Source: Albidovulum sediminis
Lineage (GTDB): Bacteria; Pseudomonadota; Alphaproteobacteria; Rhodobacterales; Rhodobacteraceae
Direction of reading: 5' to 3'
Assembly: GCF_025380365.1 (NCBI RefSeq)
Contig: NZ_JAOCQF010000001.1
Location: 992,001-1,056,000 of the forward strand
Length of the DNA: 64,000 bases
Below the pieces are notes generated by a model. That model had not been told where the DNA came from and made no database searches. It worked only from the letters and a program-made list of their open reading frames with translations. Of this stretch, positions 43,311 through 52,937 are shown one piece after another. Each line of letters opens with the position of its first letter. Position 1 is the stretch's first letter. The position numbers and the translations under genes are program-made.

Positions 43311-43796
43311 TCAGGGCAGGTCCACTTCGATTGTGCCCCGGATCGGGAACATTGTCGCGTCCATCAGCGGATGCCCCTGACCGTCGAAGTCCAGCGCAAG
43401 GGACCTTTCGCTGATCCTGCGAACGGTGATGGTTCCTTCGCTGAAGATGATGCGCCGCTGCAGCCTGCGCCCCTCGCGCTCGGGATTGAAGAAACTCAGT
43501 TCGACGCGCGCCTTCGGGGCGTTGTCGGCGGGCAGCGTGAAGTCTACCGACCCCTGCGTCAGCACGCTGCGGTCGAACAGGTTGAAATTGATGCTTACCG
43601 GCTGGTCGGTGGCCGTCAGATAGAAGAGGACGCCGGTGTCGTCGCTCGTGACCGTGCTGCTGGCGCCGTCGACGGGATCGAGGTCGTGCGTCGCGCCTTC
43701 CATCGTGACGGTGGCCCGACCCGCTCCCGTCTCGGCAGCGAGGGCGCCGGCGGTGACCAAGGACGAGGTCAGCAGGATCAGGAAAAGAGGCCTCAT
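43311..43796 (-). CDS. Small secreted beta-rich protein A, family unknown
   Basis: A 161-residue protein with a signal peptide (PLFLILLTSSLVTAGALAAE). The mature part is predicted beta-rich: ATVTMEGATHDLDPVDGASS, VLFYLTATDQPVSINFNLFD, PRITVELSFF-like strands, ending SLALDFDGQGHPLMDATMFP and IRGTIEVDLP. The layout resembles the other small secreted protein at 52413: a short leader, strands carrying a ligand-like loop and an identical-style final strand. I do not recognise a family. It faces the pseudo-transglutaminase gene across a 254-base gap and may share its promoter region. Confidence 0.72.
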   Translation of the reverse strand: MRPLFLILLTSSLVTAGALAAETGAGRATVTMEGATHDLDPVDGASSTVTSDDTGVLFYLTATDQPVSINFNLFDRSVLTQGSVDFTLPADNAPKARVELSFFNPEREGRRLQRRIIFSEGTITVRRISERSLALDFDGQGHPLMDATMFPIRGTIEVDLP

Positions 43797-44050
43797 GGCA
43801 GCTCCTTTTCGTGAAAGGATCTTGGCCGGAAGTCCCTCATCATTGCCGCCGCGTGGGGGCAAGTCAATGCAGGGTGGTCGGGACCAACTCGCCCGGATCC
43901 GACAAGCGGCTGGCTTCAATAGCGAAAACCTTGTACCCTTCCATGCTGTTGAACCCTCTTACCGATGCCTTATTGGTGGCCGTTGCGCGTCTGCCGGCAC
44001 TGCGACCTGCCTTTGCCGCAAGTGGGACGGCTCCGAAAACGGAGTCCGCG

Positions 44051-46417
44051 ATGGGTGTTTCCAGACAAGCCAGGCTGGCGTTGAGCGGCGTGCTGTCCTG
44101 CGCGCTGGCGCTTCACATGCCGTGGGCGCCACTACGCGCCGCTGCACAGGAGATGCCCCACGCTGCGCTGTTCGACACATACTATCAAACGCTCGAAGAG
44201 GTTCAGATAAGGCTCAGGTCGGCCAGCCGGGATCTCGGCAGTGTTTCCGATCATCTCCTCTTCAGCGACCCCGAAGAGGTGTTGGACTGGGTGCGCCAGA
44301 ACATCGCCTTCCAGCAATACGCGGGTCTGCTGCGCGGGCCGGACGGCACGCTGCTGGCCGGCGCGGGCAACGCGTTGGACCAGGCAGTGCTTGTGGCGGC
44401 TCTGCTCGGGGATGCGGGATACCAGACACAGGTCGTCCGGGGCCGTCTTTCCGAAGGCGACGCGCGCGCGCTTGTCCTGCGGATGGAGAGGACACCGGCG
44501 GGTGCCCCGCTCGACGCTGAAATCCGCGCCTCGCTTTCCGCGCTGGAACAGTCCGGCGACGCGATTGTCGATGCCGTCGGCGGACTTGTCAGGGCGTGGG
44601 AGGCACCCGGGCCCGATTACGGCGACCTTGCCGAGCGGACGGCGGACGCAGCGGATGCCCTGCTTGCCCGGCTTGACGAAGCGGACTTCTACGCGGGCGG
44701 CAGCGTGCTGGAGGAGTTGGCCGAAGAGGCCGCGGACTACTACTGGACGGAGGCCCGCCTCGGTCCGGCGGATGACTGGACGGCGCTGCACCCGGTGTTC
44801 GATGACCGGCCGCCGGACCCCGTCGAGAGGGGCGAAGCCTTCGCGAATGCGGTTCCCGTCCATCTTCAGCACCGTGTCCGGGTCGACATCACGCTGGAGC
44901 AGAAACTCGGGAAGGCGCTGCGGACCCACTCCCTGCTGTCGGGTTGGGAACGCCCAGCAGCCAACCTGAACGGCGAACCCCTGACCATCACCACCCTCCC
45001 CTTCTCGCTCGACCCCTGGGACCGCCGGGACGATCCCCTGTCGCACGTGACGGAGAACCGGTTGTTCGTGACGCTCTTCCGCAACGAGGTGGCATCCGGG
45101 CTTGCATTCGACCTCGACGGCAATGTCGCTCCTCTGGCAGAGGCGATGGATGCGGCGGGGGCAATGTTCCAGACGCTGGGCAGCAAGGCCAGTGACGCCG
45201 CGGCCGGCATCGGCGCGCTGGGATCGGGCGCCGAGGTGCCGGCGGATGCGGCCGAACTTACGGCGTTGTGGATCGACTTCACGCTGATCGCGCCCGGCGG
45301 AAGGGAAACGACCATCCGGCGCACCGTGCTGGACCGGATCGGCGCCAAGGCCCGGGCCGAAGGCTCAGTCGAGGCGGCGGGCGGGCCGGAATCCTTCCTG
45401 CCGATGATCGGACAGCGCTCGGCCATGGTGTCGATCGGGGACATGCCCGAAGCCTTTTTCCTCGGGCGCTACCTGTCGGCGCAGGCCGGGCAGAGACCCG
45501 TGGTGGAACAACTCGCCCTTCAGTCCGTGGATTTTCAGCCGGACCGGGACCTGGCGGCAACCGAGGGATTCCCGCCGGAAGACTATCGGGCCGCCGAGGT
45601 GTTCCAGTATCTCGATCTTGCCCCGTCCGGCGGCGGGACGATCAGGTATCGGGCACAGCCGGCCCTGGTGATCGTCGGCGACAGGTTCGGTTTTGCTCCC
45701 GGTGGGGAGGCGATTGTCGAGACGTTTGTCGATGTGGTTGCCAATCCCGCCCGGACCCTCTTGCGGAAGGATGGCGATCTGACGGGTGCGGCCCGCGATG
45801 CGGTCACGGCCGGCGTCTGGGACACCGCGCTGGAAGGCTACGCGATCGGCCGCGGCCCGCGGCCCGCGCTTCGCGGAAACGCCCTTGACCACCTCGAAGC
45901 CGCGCTTCGGGAGGGACATGCGCTTGTTGTGCTGAAGCCCGGCGAAACGGACGAAGGGAGCCTTGACGCCTATGGCCCGGAGGCGGCGGCCGGAATGGCG
46001 CGCGAGCTTGCCGCCGGTTTCTGGATCGTCGCGAAAGCGCCGGAAGAAGACGGCGGAAACGATGGATGGTGGTGGCGCATCGCGCCACGGAGCGGTGAAA
46101 CGCTGGGCATCCTTTCCGACGGCAGCGGCGGAGAGATCATCAAGTACTTAATAGTATTATCGATTGGCGCGGCAGTCGCCGGCACCATCAAGTCGGCAAT
46201 CAATCGGCGGGACTGTATTGAGCGGATTTCTCGTCAATCGGGCGCGGATCTGCAATTGCGCGACCCAGACGAGTACGAGTTGCAGGTGTCCAATTGTGGC
46301 ATAGGTTCAATGTTCTGGCCCGCGAACCGGGCGATCCACGAAGCGCTCCGCAGGCACGAGCAGGTGTGCGAGGACAATTTTGCCGTGGCGGCCTTTTCCG
46401 GCGCCTGTTCCGAGTGA
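44051..46417 (+). CDS. Exported transglutaminase-like protein lacking the catalytic cysteine
   Basis: A 788-residue protein. A signal peptide (LALSGVLSCALALHMPWAPL) is followed by a transglutaminase-type core around residues 70-140: EEVLDWVRQNIAFQQYAGLL, then AGAGNALDQAVLVAALLGDA and GYQTQVVRGRL. At the position of the usual catalytic cysteine (GxCxD-type turn before the core helix) there is alanine. Residues 140-690 are an uncharacterised region rich in strands. One membrane helix (IIKYLIVLSIGAAVAGTI, near 700) precedes a 65-residue C-terminal tail with four cysteines. It overlaps the possible GTG start of the next gene. ATG 44051 gives the clean signal; the frame runs further upstream. Confidence 0.78.
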   Translation: MGVSRQARLALSGVLSCALALHMPWAPLRAAAQEMPHAALFDTYYQTLEEVQIRLRSASRDLGSVSDHLLFSDPEEVLDWVRQNIAFQQYAGLLRGPDGTLLAGAGNALDQAVLVAALLGDAGYQTQVVRGRLSEGDARALVLRMERTPAGAPLDAEIRASLSALEQSGDAIVDAVGGLVRAWEAPGPDYGDLAERTADAADALLARLDEADFYAGGSVLEELAEEAADYYWTEARLGPADDWTALHPVFDDRPPDPVERGEAFANAVPVHLQHRVRVDITLEQKLGKALRTHSLLSGWERPAANLNGEPLTITTLPFSLDPWDRRDDPLSHVTENRLFVTLFRNEVASGLAFDLDGNVAPLAEAMDAAGAMFQTLGSKASDAAAGIGALGSGAEVPADAAELTALWIDFTLIAPGGRETTIRRTVLDRIGAKARAEGSVEAAGGPESFLPMIGQRSAMVSIGDMPEAFFLGRYLSAQAGQRPVVEQLALQSVDFQPDRDLAATEGFPPEDYRAAEVFQYLDLAPSGGGTIRYRAQPALVIVGDRFGFAPGGEAIVETFVDVVANPARTLLRKDGDLTGAARDAVTAGVWDTALEGYAIGRGPRPALRGNALDHLEAALREGHALVVLKPGETDEGSLDAYGPEAAAGMARELAAGFWIVAKAPEEDGGNDGWWWRIAPRSGETLGILSDGSGGEIIKYLIVLSIGAAVAGTIKSAINRRDCIERISRQSGADLQLRDPDEYELQVSNCGIGSMFWPANRAIHEALRRHEQVCEDNFAVAAFSGACSE

Positions 46418-46488
46418 CCGGAGGGCACGCCGCGCCTGAAACCGAAACTCCAAAGCCGGCACATGTCCGGTATGGGACACCGAGGGAC

Positions 46489-49400
46489 ATGGTTCCGGGA
46501 CAGGACGCAAAAGGGGTCTTTCCGAGCCGGCTGCTGGCCGTCCTGCTTGGTGCCATCGCCTGGGCTTCACAGGCATCGGCCCAGGAACCGGTTTCGCGCG
46601 TTGCAGAGCAGGCGGAGATCATCGCCGAGGCGCCGGGCGCAGGGTTGGGAAGCCTCGCGTTCCCGCAAGCCGTCATGCGAGAAGGTGCCTACGCCTGGCT
46701 GAGGGTTCCCAAGGACGGTCTCTACATCCTGCGCCTGTCCAGCCCCGGATCGCTCGCCCTGATGAGCTTTGCCAGCGAGAGCGGCGATTACGATAGCAAC
46801 ACACGTCCGACGCAGCACGCACTTCAGACAGGCTTCGGCGAAGCGCCACAGATCGGGCCGGTGCTTCTGAATGCGCAGCGCAAGTTTTTGGTCGGAGCGC
46901 GTGGAGAGACGTCGTCAGAGCTCATCGTCGAGGCGGTCGAGCAGTTCGACCGGCGTGAGCACATGCCGACGGCGCAGGCGGAGATCGGCGCCGGCAGTTG
47001 GCTCATCGCCCGGGACGGCGACCTACGCCTGACCCTACCGCCGATTGGAACGCCGCTTAGCGTCGAGGTCTTCGCGGAGGCGATGGCGCCGTCGAACGCA
47101 ACGCTGGACAGACAGCCGGTTCCGGAGGGCGGGCTGTATCCCTGGCTCTCGTCAAGGCCGTCGGAACTTCTTGTCCGGAGCGCAGGCAAGGGCCCCCTCC
47201 CGTCCCTGGTTCTGGTCCGCATTTCCGCTTCGGATGCCGGCCTGGACGAGCGCGAGCCGAACGCGCTGTCTGCCAACCCCGTCGATCCGTCCAAACGCTT
47301 CCGGGGGACGCTGCTTGCGCAGGGAGACGTGGACCTTCTTAGGTTCAGGGTTGGTACGACGGCCGCCTATCACGTCAGCGTCGAGGGCGGTGCTGCGCGG
47401 GCAAGTCTTGCAGCGGACCTGACAGCCATCGACGGGAAAGGAACGGTCGACATCCTGCACAGGACCGGCCGGGCCGGCGCCGTCGACATCGGGACGGTCG
47501 CACTTCATCCCGGCACTTACGAACTGGCCCTGCGCCGTCATGATCCGCATCCCGAAGCCTCGCCCTACGTGGTGACCTTCGCGCCCGCAAACGCGCCGCC
47601 GCAAGGCCACGAAGTCGAACCGAACGACAGCTTCGAGGCGGCGAACACGCTGGCTGGCCCTCTTGCGGTCATTGGCATGGGCGGAAACGGAGATGCGGAC
47701 GTCTTCTCTTTTTCGGTCCCGGACGAGGCCGCGGGCCATCTCTGGCGCATCACGTCCAGAGGGGCCAGCCGGCTGCGCCTCTTCGACCGGGACCGGGCCA
47801 TGATCTCCGAGCACGCGGACAAAGATGGCGGCGTCTCACTGGAATCGCTGTCGCTCGTTCCCGGGGAATACTTCGTGGAAGTGCTGGCGGAGAATGAGTA
47901 CCGGCTTCGGGCAAGGGATCTCGGCGAGAGGCCCGAGGGCTTCGAAGGCGAGCCGAACGACACCCGGCTGACGGCACAGCCGCTGCAGTTCGGTGTCGAG
48001 GCGGCCGGAGGTTTCCATCGCACCAGGGACACGGACCTGTTCATGTTCGGACTGAACGCCAGGACCGATGTCGAAATCGAGATCCATCCGCCCGGTGAAG
48101 GCGAGATCATGGCCCGGCTGTTTCTTGGCAACAGGCAGCATGGTGGCGACGTCGTGTTCGACGGGGAGGCCCCGGCATACCTGTATCAGGCGCGGCTTCC
48201 GGCCGGAGAGTGGACCCTGCAGATGCGCGCGCTCGAAGGCACGATCTGGTCTTCCTACCGGATCGTGGTGCGCAAGCTGGCCGCAATTGCAAACGGCGAG
48301 CCCGACGATAGCTTGATCGAGGCCGCCATCCTGCCAATGACCGGTGACATTTCGGGTCGGGTGGGTGGTCTTGACCAGCTTGACCATGTCCGGATTCCCC
48401 TGCCCGAGGGTGAAGGGAGCATTGCCATCGCTTGCGACGGCACCGACGCAAGGCTTCGCTGGTCTGTCTGGGACTGGAGGCTGAGGCAGGGAGAGTTGAC
48501 CGGAGGCAGGCTTGCAGCAGCCGATAGCGAATGGCTCGTCCTTCCTTACGCCCCGGATCTTGGTGGGTCGCTGCGTTTGCAGGTCGAAGGCGGAACCATG
48601 AGCGCGGACTATGCCTGCGGCGTGCGCTTTCTGCCTGACAAAGCGCTTGAAAACAGCGTCGCGGAAGCGGTGCTGGCGGGCGATCTGTCACTTGCACCGG
48701 GAAGCGCTCGCAGGTTCGAGCTTGCCTCGAAGGAAGAGCCGGCCGTTGCGCTTGAGCTTGCGCCGGGCAGCCTCGCGATCCTCTCCTGCCGGGACGCCTC
48801 GGGCGGGACCGTCGAGTTCGGAAAATCGGGTTGGCGGTTGCGCAACGCCGTCACCCTGCGGAGTACGCTCGCCACGGGATTGGCCGTGCTGCGGGCAGCG
48901 ACGGCCCCCGAGATCCTGGCTGGAAAGGACAGCAACGGCCATGCGGCAGGCGTCATCACCTGTGCGCTTTTCGGCGTCGACGACATGCGGCGCCCCTCGG
49001 AGACCGGCCCGCCGGCCGCGTTCCGGCCGATTGAGGACGAAACCGGCAAGCCAATCCAAAGTGCGCCGCCGTCACCGGGCCTCGGTGATCTCATCGCGCG
49101 CCCAGCGCCACTGAGACAACCCCGCGGTTCCCTGCCCGTCGCGATCGCCTTCTCCGAGTTGCCCAAGCTGGCCGCCTACGTCGGGACCGGCCAAAGCTTC
49201 CGGACGAGCGCGGCACTTCGGAATACGGGATCGATCGAGATGACACTCGACGTGACCGTTTCCGGCACGGAACCGGGCTGGAAGGTATCGTCGGCACCAG
49301 AGCGGGTGACGCTTGCTCCAGGTCAGACCGCAGCCGTCGGGATCGATGTCGTGGCCGCACCGTGGCAAAGCCCGGTCACGAATTCAGGCCTGGTGCTGCG

Positions 49401-52161
49401 TGCCAGTGACGGCGTGGATTTTGCTGCAGAGATGACCGGCGTGCCGCTCGACCCGTCTGTCGTTCCGGTCGGGCCGATGGTGTACTGGGATGCCCCGGAC
49501 GCCCTGAGGGGTGGCCTCAACGTCTTGCATTACGGGCTGGGCGCGCGGCTGGAATTCGCCGGCGGCAGAAAGCTGGACCCAAGGGCACAGGACGCGCTTG
49601 AACAGGTTCACGATGGCATTGCGCGACACCAGACCGGGATGCTCGTCGAGCGGGAACTGGAGTTCCGCCTGGCGGCGCCCGCCATCCTAGCCGGCGTCAT
49701 GATCCAGCTGCGGTCCAATTCGGATTCGGATGGTTGGCCCGCCGAGGTCATCCTGGAGGCCTCGGAGGACGGGCAATCCTGGCGGCCTGCGGCGCAATCG
49801 GGGCTCGCGACCGTGCATGTCCCGCAATACGTCGTCTTCGACGTGCCCATGCTCGCCAGCCGCCTGAGGGTCGCCTTTCCGCGCTGCAACCTTCCCTGCC
49901 AAAAGGCGGAGTTGCAGGAAATCCAGGCCATTGCGGTTCCCGGCACGCATCCTGAAGGTCTGGCCGCCATCGACGCCGCAGGTCCAGCGGTCGGGGGTCA
50001 CGTCATTTACGCCGAACCACCTCTGCGGGGGGACTGGAACCGGCTTGCCCTCGCACCGCACGAGGGCGACGCAAACGCAATCTGGAACACTCCGGACAAA
50101 CGCCACACGCTCGTCATCGGCTTCCATCAAAACAGGGCGGCATTGCTGGATGCCGTGGCCTGGATCGGCCACCCTACAGACAGGTCGCGGATTGAGCAGG
50201 CCGCCGTCGCCGTCAGCGTCGAGGGGCCCGGCGGTCCATGGCGCGCGATCGGCACCCTTCCTTCCCCTCCGACCGGGATGGAACGGGCTGAACTGAGGTT
50301 CGAAAAACCCGTTTGGGCCCGCTACCTGAAACTGACCCTCGACAGGCCGGAAGGTTCCCGTGACGTCGGCCCTGACAGGATCGAGGCCATCGAGAACCCC
50401 GGCACATCGGTGCTCGGGCTGTGGGAGGACGATCAGCCGAGGGCGGCATACGAAGCGGCGACCGGCGAGGTCGACAAGCCAGCACACCCCCCCGCAGGGG
50501 GAGCTGACCGGCAGACAGCGCGGGACCTGCCGCTCGACATTCCGGTTTATTCCTCGGTTGTCATGGAGCGTAACGAAGACTGGTGGCGCATCGTCGTGCC
50601 GGACGGTCCGCCGAGTGTGTTGAGCTTGTCTTTCGGCGCTCATCTGCCCGACGTCGTCGCGGAGTTGAGCAACCGGAATGGCGATCCGATCAGACTCGAA
50701 GCAACCCTGTCGGACGGCGCAAGGACGGCCGTCTTGGCTCCTGGCGAGCATTTTCTCCGGATCCACGAGCCGCCGCGCTCTGTCATGCTGAGTTGGGACA
50801 CTTCCGGAAGCGTCAGCCCCTACATTCCGCGGACGCTGGCCGCCGTTCGGACCTGGGCGCAATCGCTGCAACCCGGCCGGGATGCGCTGAACCTTCTGCC
50901 GTTCGGAGAGGATGAGCCGCTACTCCAGGGTTTTGCCGAAAGCGCCAAGGAGGTGTGGCCGGCCCTGCGCATGCTGAAGCCCAGGAATTCCAGCGATGCA
51001 GAACACGCGCTGGCCATCGCGGCACGCGCCCTTTCCCAACGTGAAGGGGCACGCGGCGTGGTCATTCTCACGGATGCAGAGGCGGTGTATCGCCCCTATC
51101 TCTGGCCCGAGTTGTTGCGCACGATGCCACGCGTCGTATCCCTGTCGATGGACAGCGACACCCGCAACAACGCCGAGATCATGATGGACTGGGCCGCGCT
51201 GAACCGGGGGCGGTTTCTGCGGGTGACCGGCCCGCTTGGCCTGGCAGACGGGCTGGAGATGGCCGCGGCCCTGTTTCGCGCGCCGAAAGCCTATGAATTG
51301 ACGGCGTCGCTGCAGGAATACAACGAGCCTGAAGGCACGGCGACGCTGCTGATCGACGCGCGCCCGGAGTTTGCGGTTCAGCCTCCGTCAGGCGCGATCG
51401 AACTGATCCTCGATGCCTCCGGCTCGATGTTGCAGAGGATCGAGGGAAAACGCCGGATCGAAGTTGCGCATGCGGCCCTTGTGCATCTTGTCGAGGGCGT
51501 TCTGCCGCCGGGCGTCCCCTTCGCGTTCCGCGCATTCGGCCTTGAAAAGGATGCCTGCCGGACCGAACTGCGGCTGCCCCTTTCTCCCCTGGACCGGAAG
51601 GCGGCGGCGCGCAGCATCCGGGACGTTCCGGCGATCAACCTGGCCAGAACCGCCATTGCCGACAGCCTGTTGGCCGCCGCGCAAGACCTGCGTGATGCGG
51701 ACGAGCCGCGCGTCATCGTGCTGGTGACGGATGGAGAAGAAACCTGCGGCGGAGATCCCGCCGACGCCATCGCGCGCCTTCGCGCGGGCGGGCTGGACAT
51801 CCGCGTCAACATCGTCGGCTTTGCCATCGACGACGCCGACCTTGCGCAGACATTCGAAGCCTGGGCACGGATCGGCGGCGGGTCGTACTTCAGGGCGGAC
51901 GGCCAGGCTGCCCTCGAAGCGGCCGTTGCAGCCGCGCTGAGCCCGCAGTTCGAGATCACCCGGAACCACGCCGATGGATCAACCGAAGTCGTTGCGAACG
52001 GCGCTCTCGGCGCGCAAGTCTCGGTCCCTGCCGGATCACTCACTGTGGCACCCGGGTCCGGAGCGATCGGCGAAGCCATCACACTGCGCCTCGCGCCAGG
52101 CGGGGAGGCCAGGTTGTCCTATGACCCGATGGCGGGCCTGAGCAAGGTTGAGGGGCCATAA
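46489..52161 (+). CDS. Giant exported multidomain protein with EPND repeats, discoidin-like regions and tandem vWA domains
   Basis: An 1,890-residue protein. A signal peptide (SRLLAVLLGAIAWASQASA) is followed by four beta domains each opened by an EPN-type motif (REPNALS near 254, EVEPNDSF near 375, EGEPNDT near 487, NGEPDDS near 602), like PPC/pre-peptidase domains. A NEW3-like sandwich (residues 890-980) follows, then two discoidin-like regions (1053-1150 and 1197-1304). Two vWA domains end it: DTSGSVSPYIP near 1437, and DASGSM near 1641 with VLVTDGEETCGGDP. Both keep the DxSxS metal site. GTG 46414 overlaps the upstream stop (GTGA); ATG 46489 starts at the signal peptide and is preferred. 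Confidence 0.82.
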   Translation: MVPGQDAKGVFPSRLLAVLLGAIAWASQASAQEPVSRVAEQAEIIAEAPGAGLGSLAFPQAVMREGAYAWLRVPKDGLYILRLSSPGSLALMSFASESGDYDSNTRPTQHALQTGFGEAPQIGPVLLNAQRKFLVGARGETSSELIVEAVEQFDRREHMPTAQAEIGAGSWLIARDGDLRLTLPPIGTPLSVEVFAEAMAPSNATLDRQPVPEGGLYPWLSSRPSELLVRSAGKGPLPSLVLVRISASDAGLDEREPNALSANPVDPSKRFRGTLLAQGDVDLLRFRVGTTAAYHVSVEGGAARASLAADLTAIDGKGTVDILHRTGRAGAVDIGTVALHPGTYELALRRHDPHPEASPYVVTFAPANAPPQGHEVEPNDSFEAANTLAGPLAVIGMGGNGDADVFSFSVPDEAAGHLWRITSRGASRLRLFDRDRAMISEHADKDGGVSLESLSLVPGEYFVEVLAENEYRLRARDLGERPEGFEGEPNDTRLTAQPLQFGVEAAGGFHRTRDTDLFMFGLNARTDVEIEIHPPGEGEIMARLFLGNRQHGGDVVFDGEAPAYLYQARLPAGEWTLQMRALEGTIWSSYRIVVRKLAAIANGEPDDSLIEAAILPMTGDISGRVGGLDQLDHVRIPLPEGEGSIAIACDGTDARLRWSVWDWRLRQGELTGGRLAAADSEWLVLPYAPDLGGSLRLQVEGGTMSADYACGVRFLPDKALENSVAEAVLAGDLSLAPGSARRFELASKEEPAVALELAPGSLAILSCRDASGGTVEFGKSGWRLRNAVTLRSTLATGLAVLRAATAPEILAGKDSNGHAAGVITCALFGVDDMRRPSETGPPAAFRPIEDETGKPIQSAPPSPGLGDLIARPAPLRQPRGSLPVAIAFSELPKLAAYVGTGQSFRTSAALRNTGSIEMTLDVTVSGTEPGWKVSSAPERVTLAPGQTAAVGIDVVAAPWQSPVTNSGLVLRASDGVDFAAEMTGVPLDPSVVPVGPMVYWDAPDALRGGLNVLHYGLGARLEFAGGRKLDPRAQDALEQVHDGIARHQTGMLVERELEFRLAAPAILAGVMIQLRSNSDSDGWPAEVILEASEDGQSWRPAAQSGLATVHVPQYVVFDVPMLASRLRVAFPRCNLPCQKAELQEIQAIAVPGTHPEGLAAIDAAGPAVGGHVIYAEPPLRGDWNRLALAPHEGDANAIWNTPDKRHTLVIGFHQNRAALLDAVAWIGHPTDRSRIEQAAVAVSVEGPGGPWRAIGTLPSPPTGMERAELRFEKPVWARYLKLTLDRPEGSRDVGPDRIEAIENPGTSVLGLWEDDQPRAAYEAATGEVDKPAHPPAGGADRQTARDLPLDIPVYSSVVMERNEDWWRIVVPDGPPSVLSLSFGAHLPDVVAELSNRNGDPIRLEATLSDGARTAVLAPGEHFLRIHEPPRSVMLSWDTSGSVSPYIPRTLAAVRTWAQSLQPGRDALNLLPFGEDEPLLQGFAESAKEVWPALRMLKPRNSSDAEHALAIAARALSQREGARGVVILTDAEAVYRPYLWPELLRTMPRVVSLSMDSDTRNNAEIMMDWAALNRGRFLRVTGPLGLADGLEMAAALFRAPKAYELTASLQEYNEPEGTATLLIDARPEFAVQPPSGAIELILDASGSMLQRIEGKRRIEVAHAALVHLVEGVLPPGVPFAFRAFGLEKDACRTELRLPLSPLDRKAAARSIRDVPAINLARTAIADSLLAAAQDLRDADEPRVIVLVTDGEETCGGDPADAIARLRAGGLDIRVNIVGFAIDDADLAQTFEAWARIGGGSYFRADGQAALEAAVAAALSPQFEITRNHADGSTEVVANGALGAQVSVPAGSLTVAPGSGAIGEAITLRLAPGGEARLSYDPMAGLSKVEGP

Positions 52162-52412
52162 GGGCAGCCCGGTCCGGCGCCAGCGCAGGGAGACGGTGCG
52201 AAGCACTTCGCCGAATTCGGCCTTGGCAGCATCCGCATGTCATCATCGCGATGCACATCAGCCTTGGCGGGTGACAGGTGAGCTCAAGGCTACCCCCCGA
52301 CGCCTCGACCTCGGCACAGATCGCGCCGATGTGGCGGAATGCAGCGGGGCAGCACGTCACCTCCGGATCGATTGATACTCGACCCGACCCGTCTGATGCT
52401 GGACCTGAACGA

Positions 52413-52937
52413 CTAGGGCTGCGGGATCGTCACCGAAAAGCTGCCGGAAATTCCGACCTCCGGCTCGGACGTGTCAAGCTGCCCGGTCGATTGATCGTAT
52501 CGGATGAGACTGCCTTCGAAGGACCCCGACATCGTCGTGCCGTCAAAGGACACGCGGAAGGCGCTGATCGCGCCTCCGTTCTCACCGGCTGCCAGGGGGC
52601 GCATGAAATTGTCGTCGATGAGCCAGAGGTCGACGGGCCGCGTCTCGTCATCGTACCTGATGAAGGAGAGCTGGATCATCGGGTTCGCGGGCTTGCCCTC
52701 GGGCCCCACGCTTGCGGCGAGAACGTGGTAGAACATCCCCGATCCGATGTCGTCGACCTTGTTCGAAGATCGTCCGCGTTCCTTGTCCAGCCAGGACTGA
52801 AGGGCGAGGTCCTCGCCGTTGACGGTGGCGGAAACGGTTCCCGTGGTCTCGTAGCGGGCGGAGAAGTCCGAGGCGTGGCCCTGCGCGGTCAACCCGATCA
52901 GCGCCAAAGCGCCCGTCGCAACCAGTGCCGTCCTCAT
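52413..52937 (-). CDS. Small secreted beta-rich protein B, family unknown
   Basis: A 174-residue protein with a signal peptide (ALVATGALALIGLTAQGHAS). The mature part starts DFSARYETTGTVSATVNGED and ends EPEVGISGSFSVTIPQP; a conserved-looking centre reads MIQLSFIRYDDETRPVDLWL. Size, export and layout resemble the secreted protein at 43311, which lies on the other side of the two large genes. I do not recognise a family. It is convergent with the giant vWA gene; the 251 bases between them hold no gene or repeat I can see. Confidence 0.72.
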   Translation of the reverse strand: MRTALVATGALALIGLTAQGHASDFSARYETTGTVSATVNGEDLALQSWLDKERGRSSNKVDDIGSGMFYHVLAASVGPEGKPANPMIQLSFIRYDDETRPVDLWLIDDNFMRPLAAGENGGAISAFRVSFDGTTMSGSFEGSLIRYDQSTGQLDTSEPEVGISGSFSVTIPQP

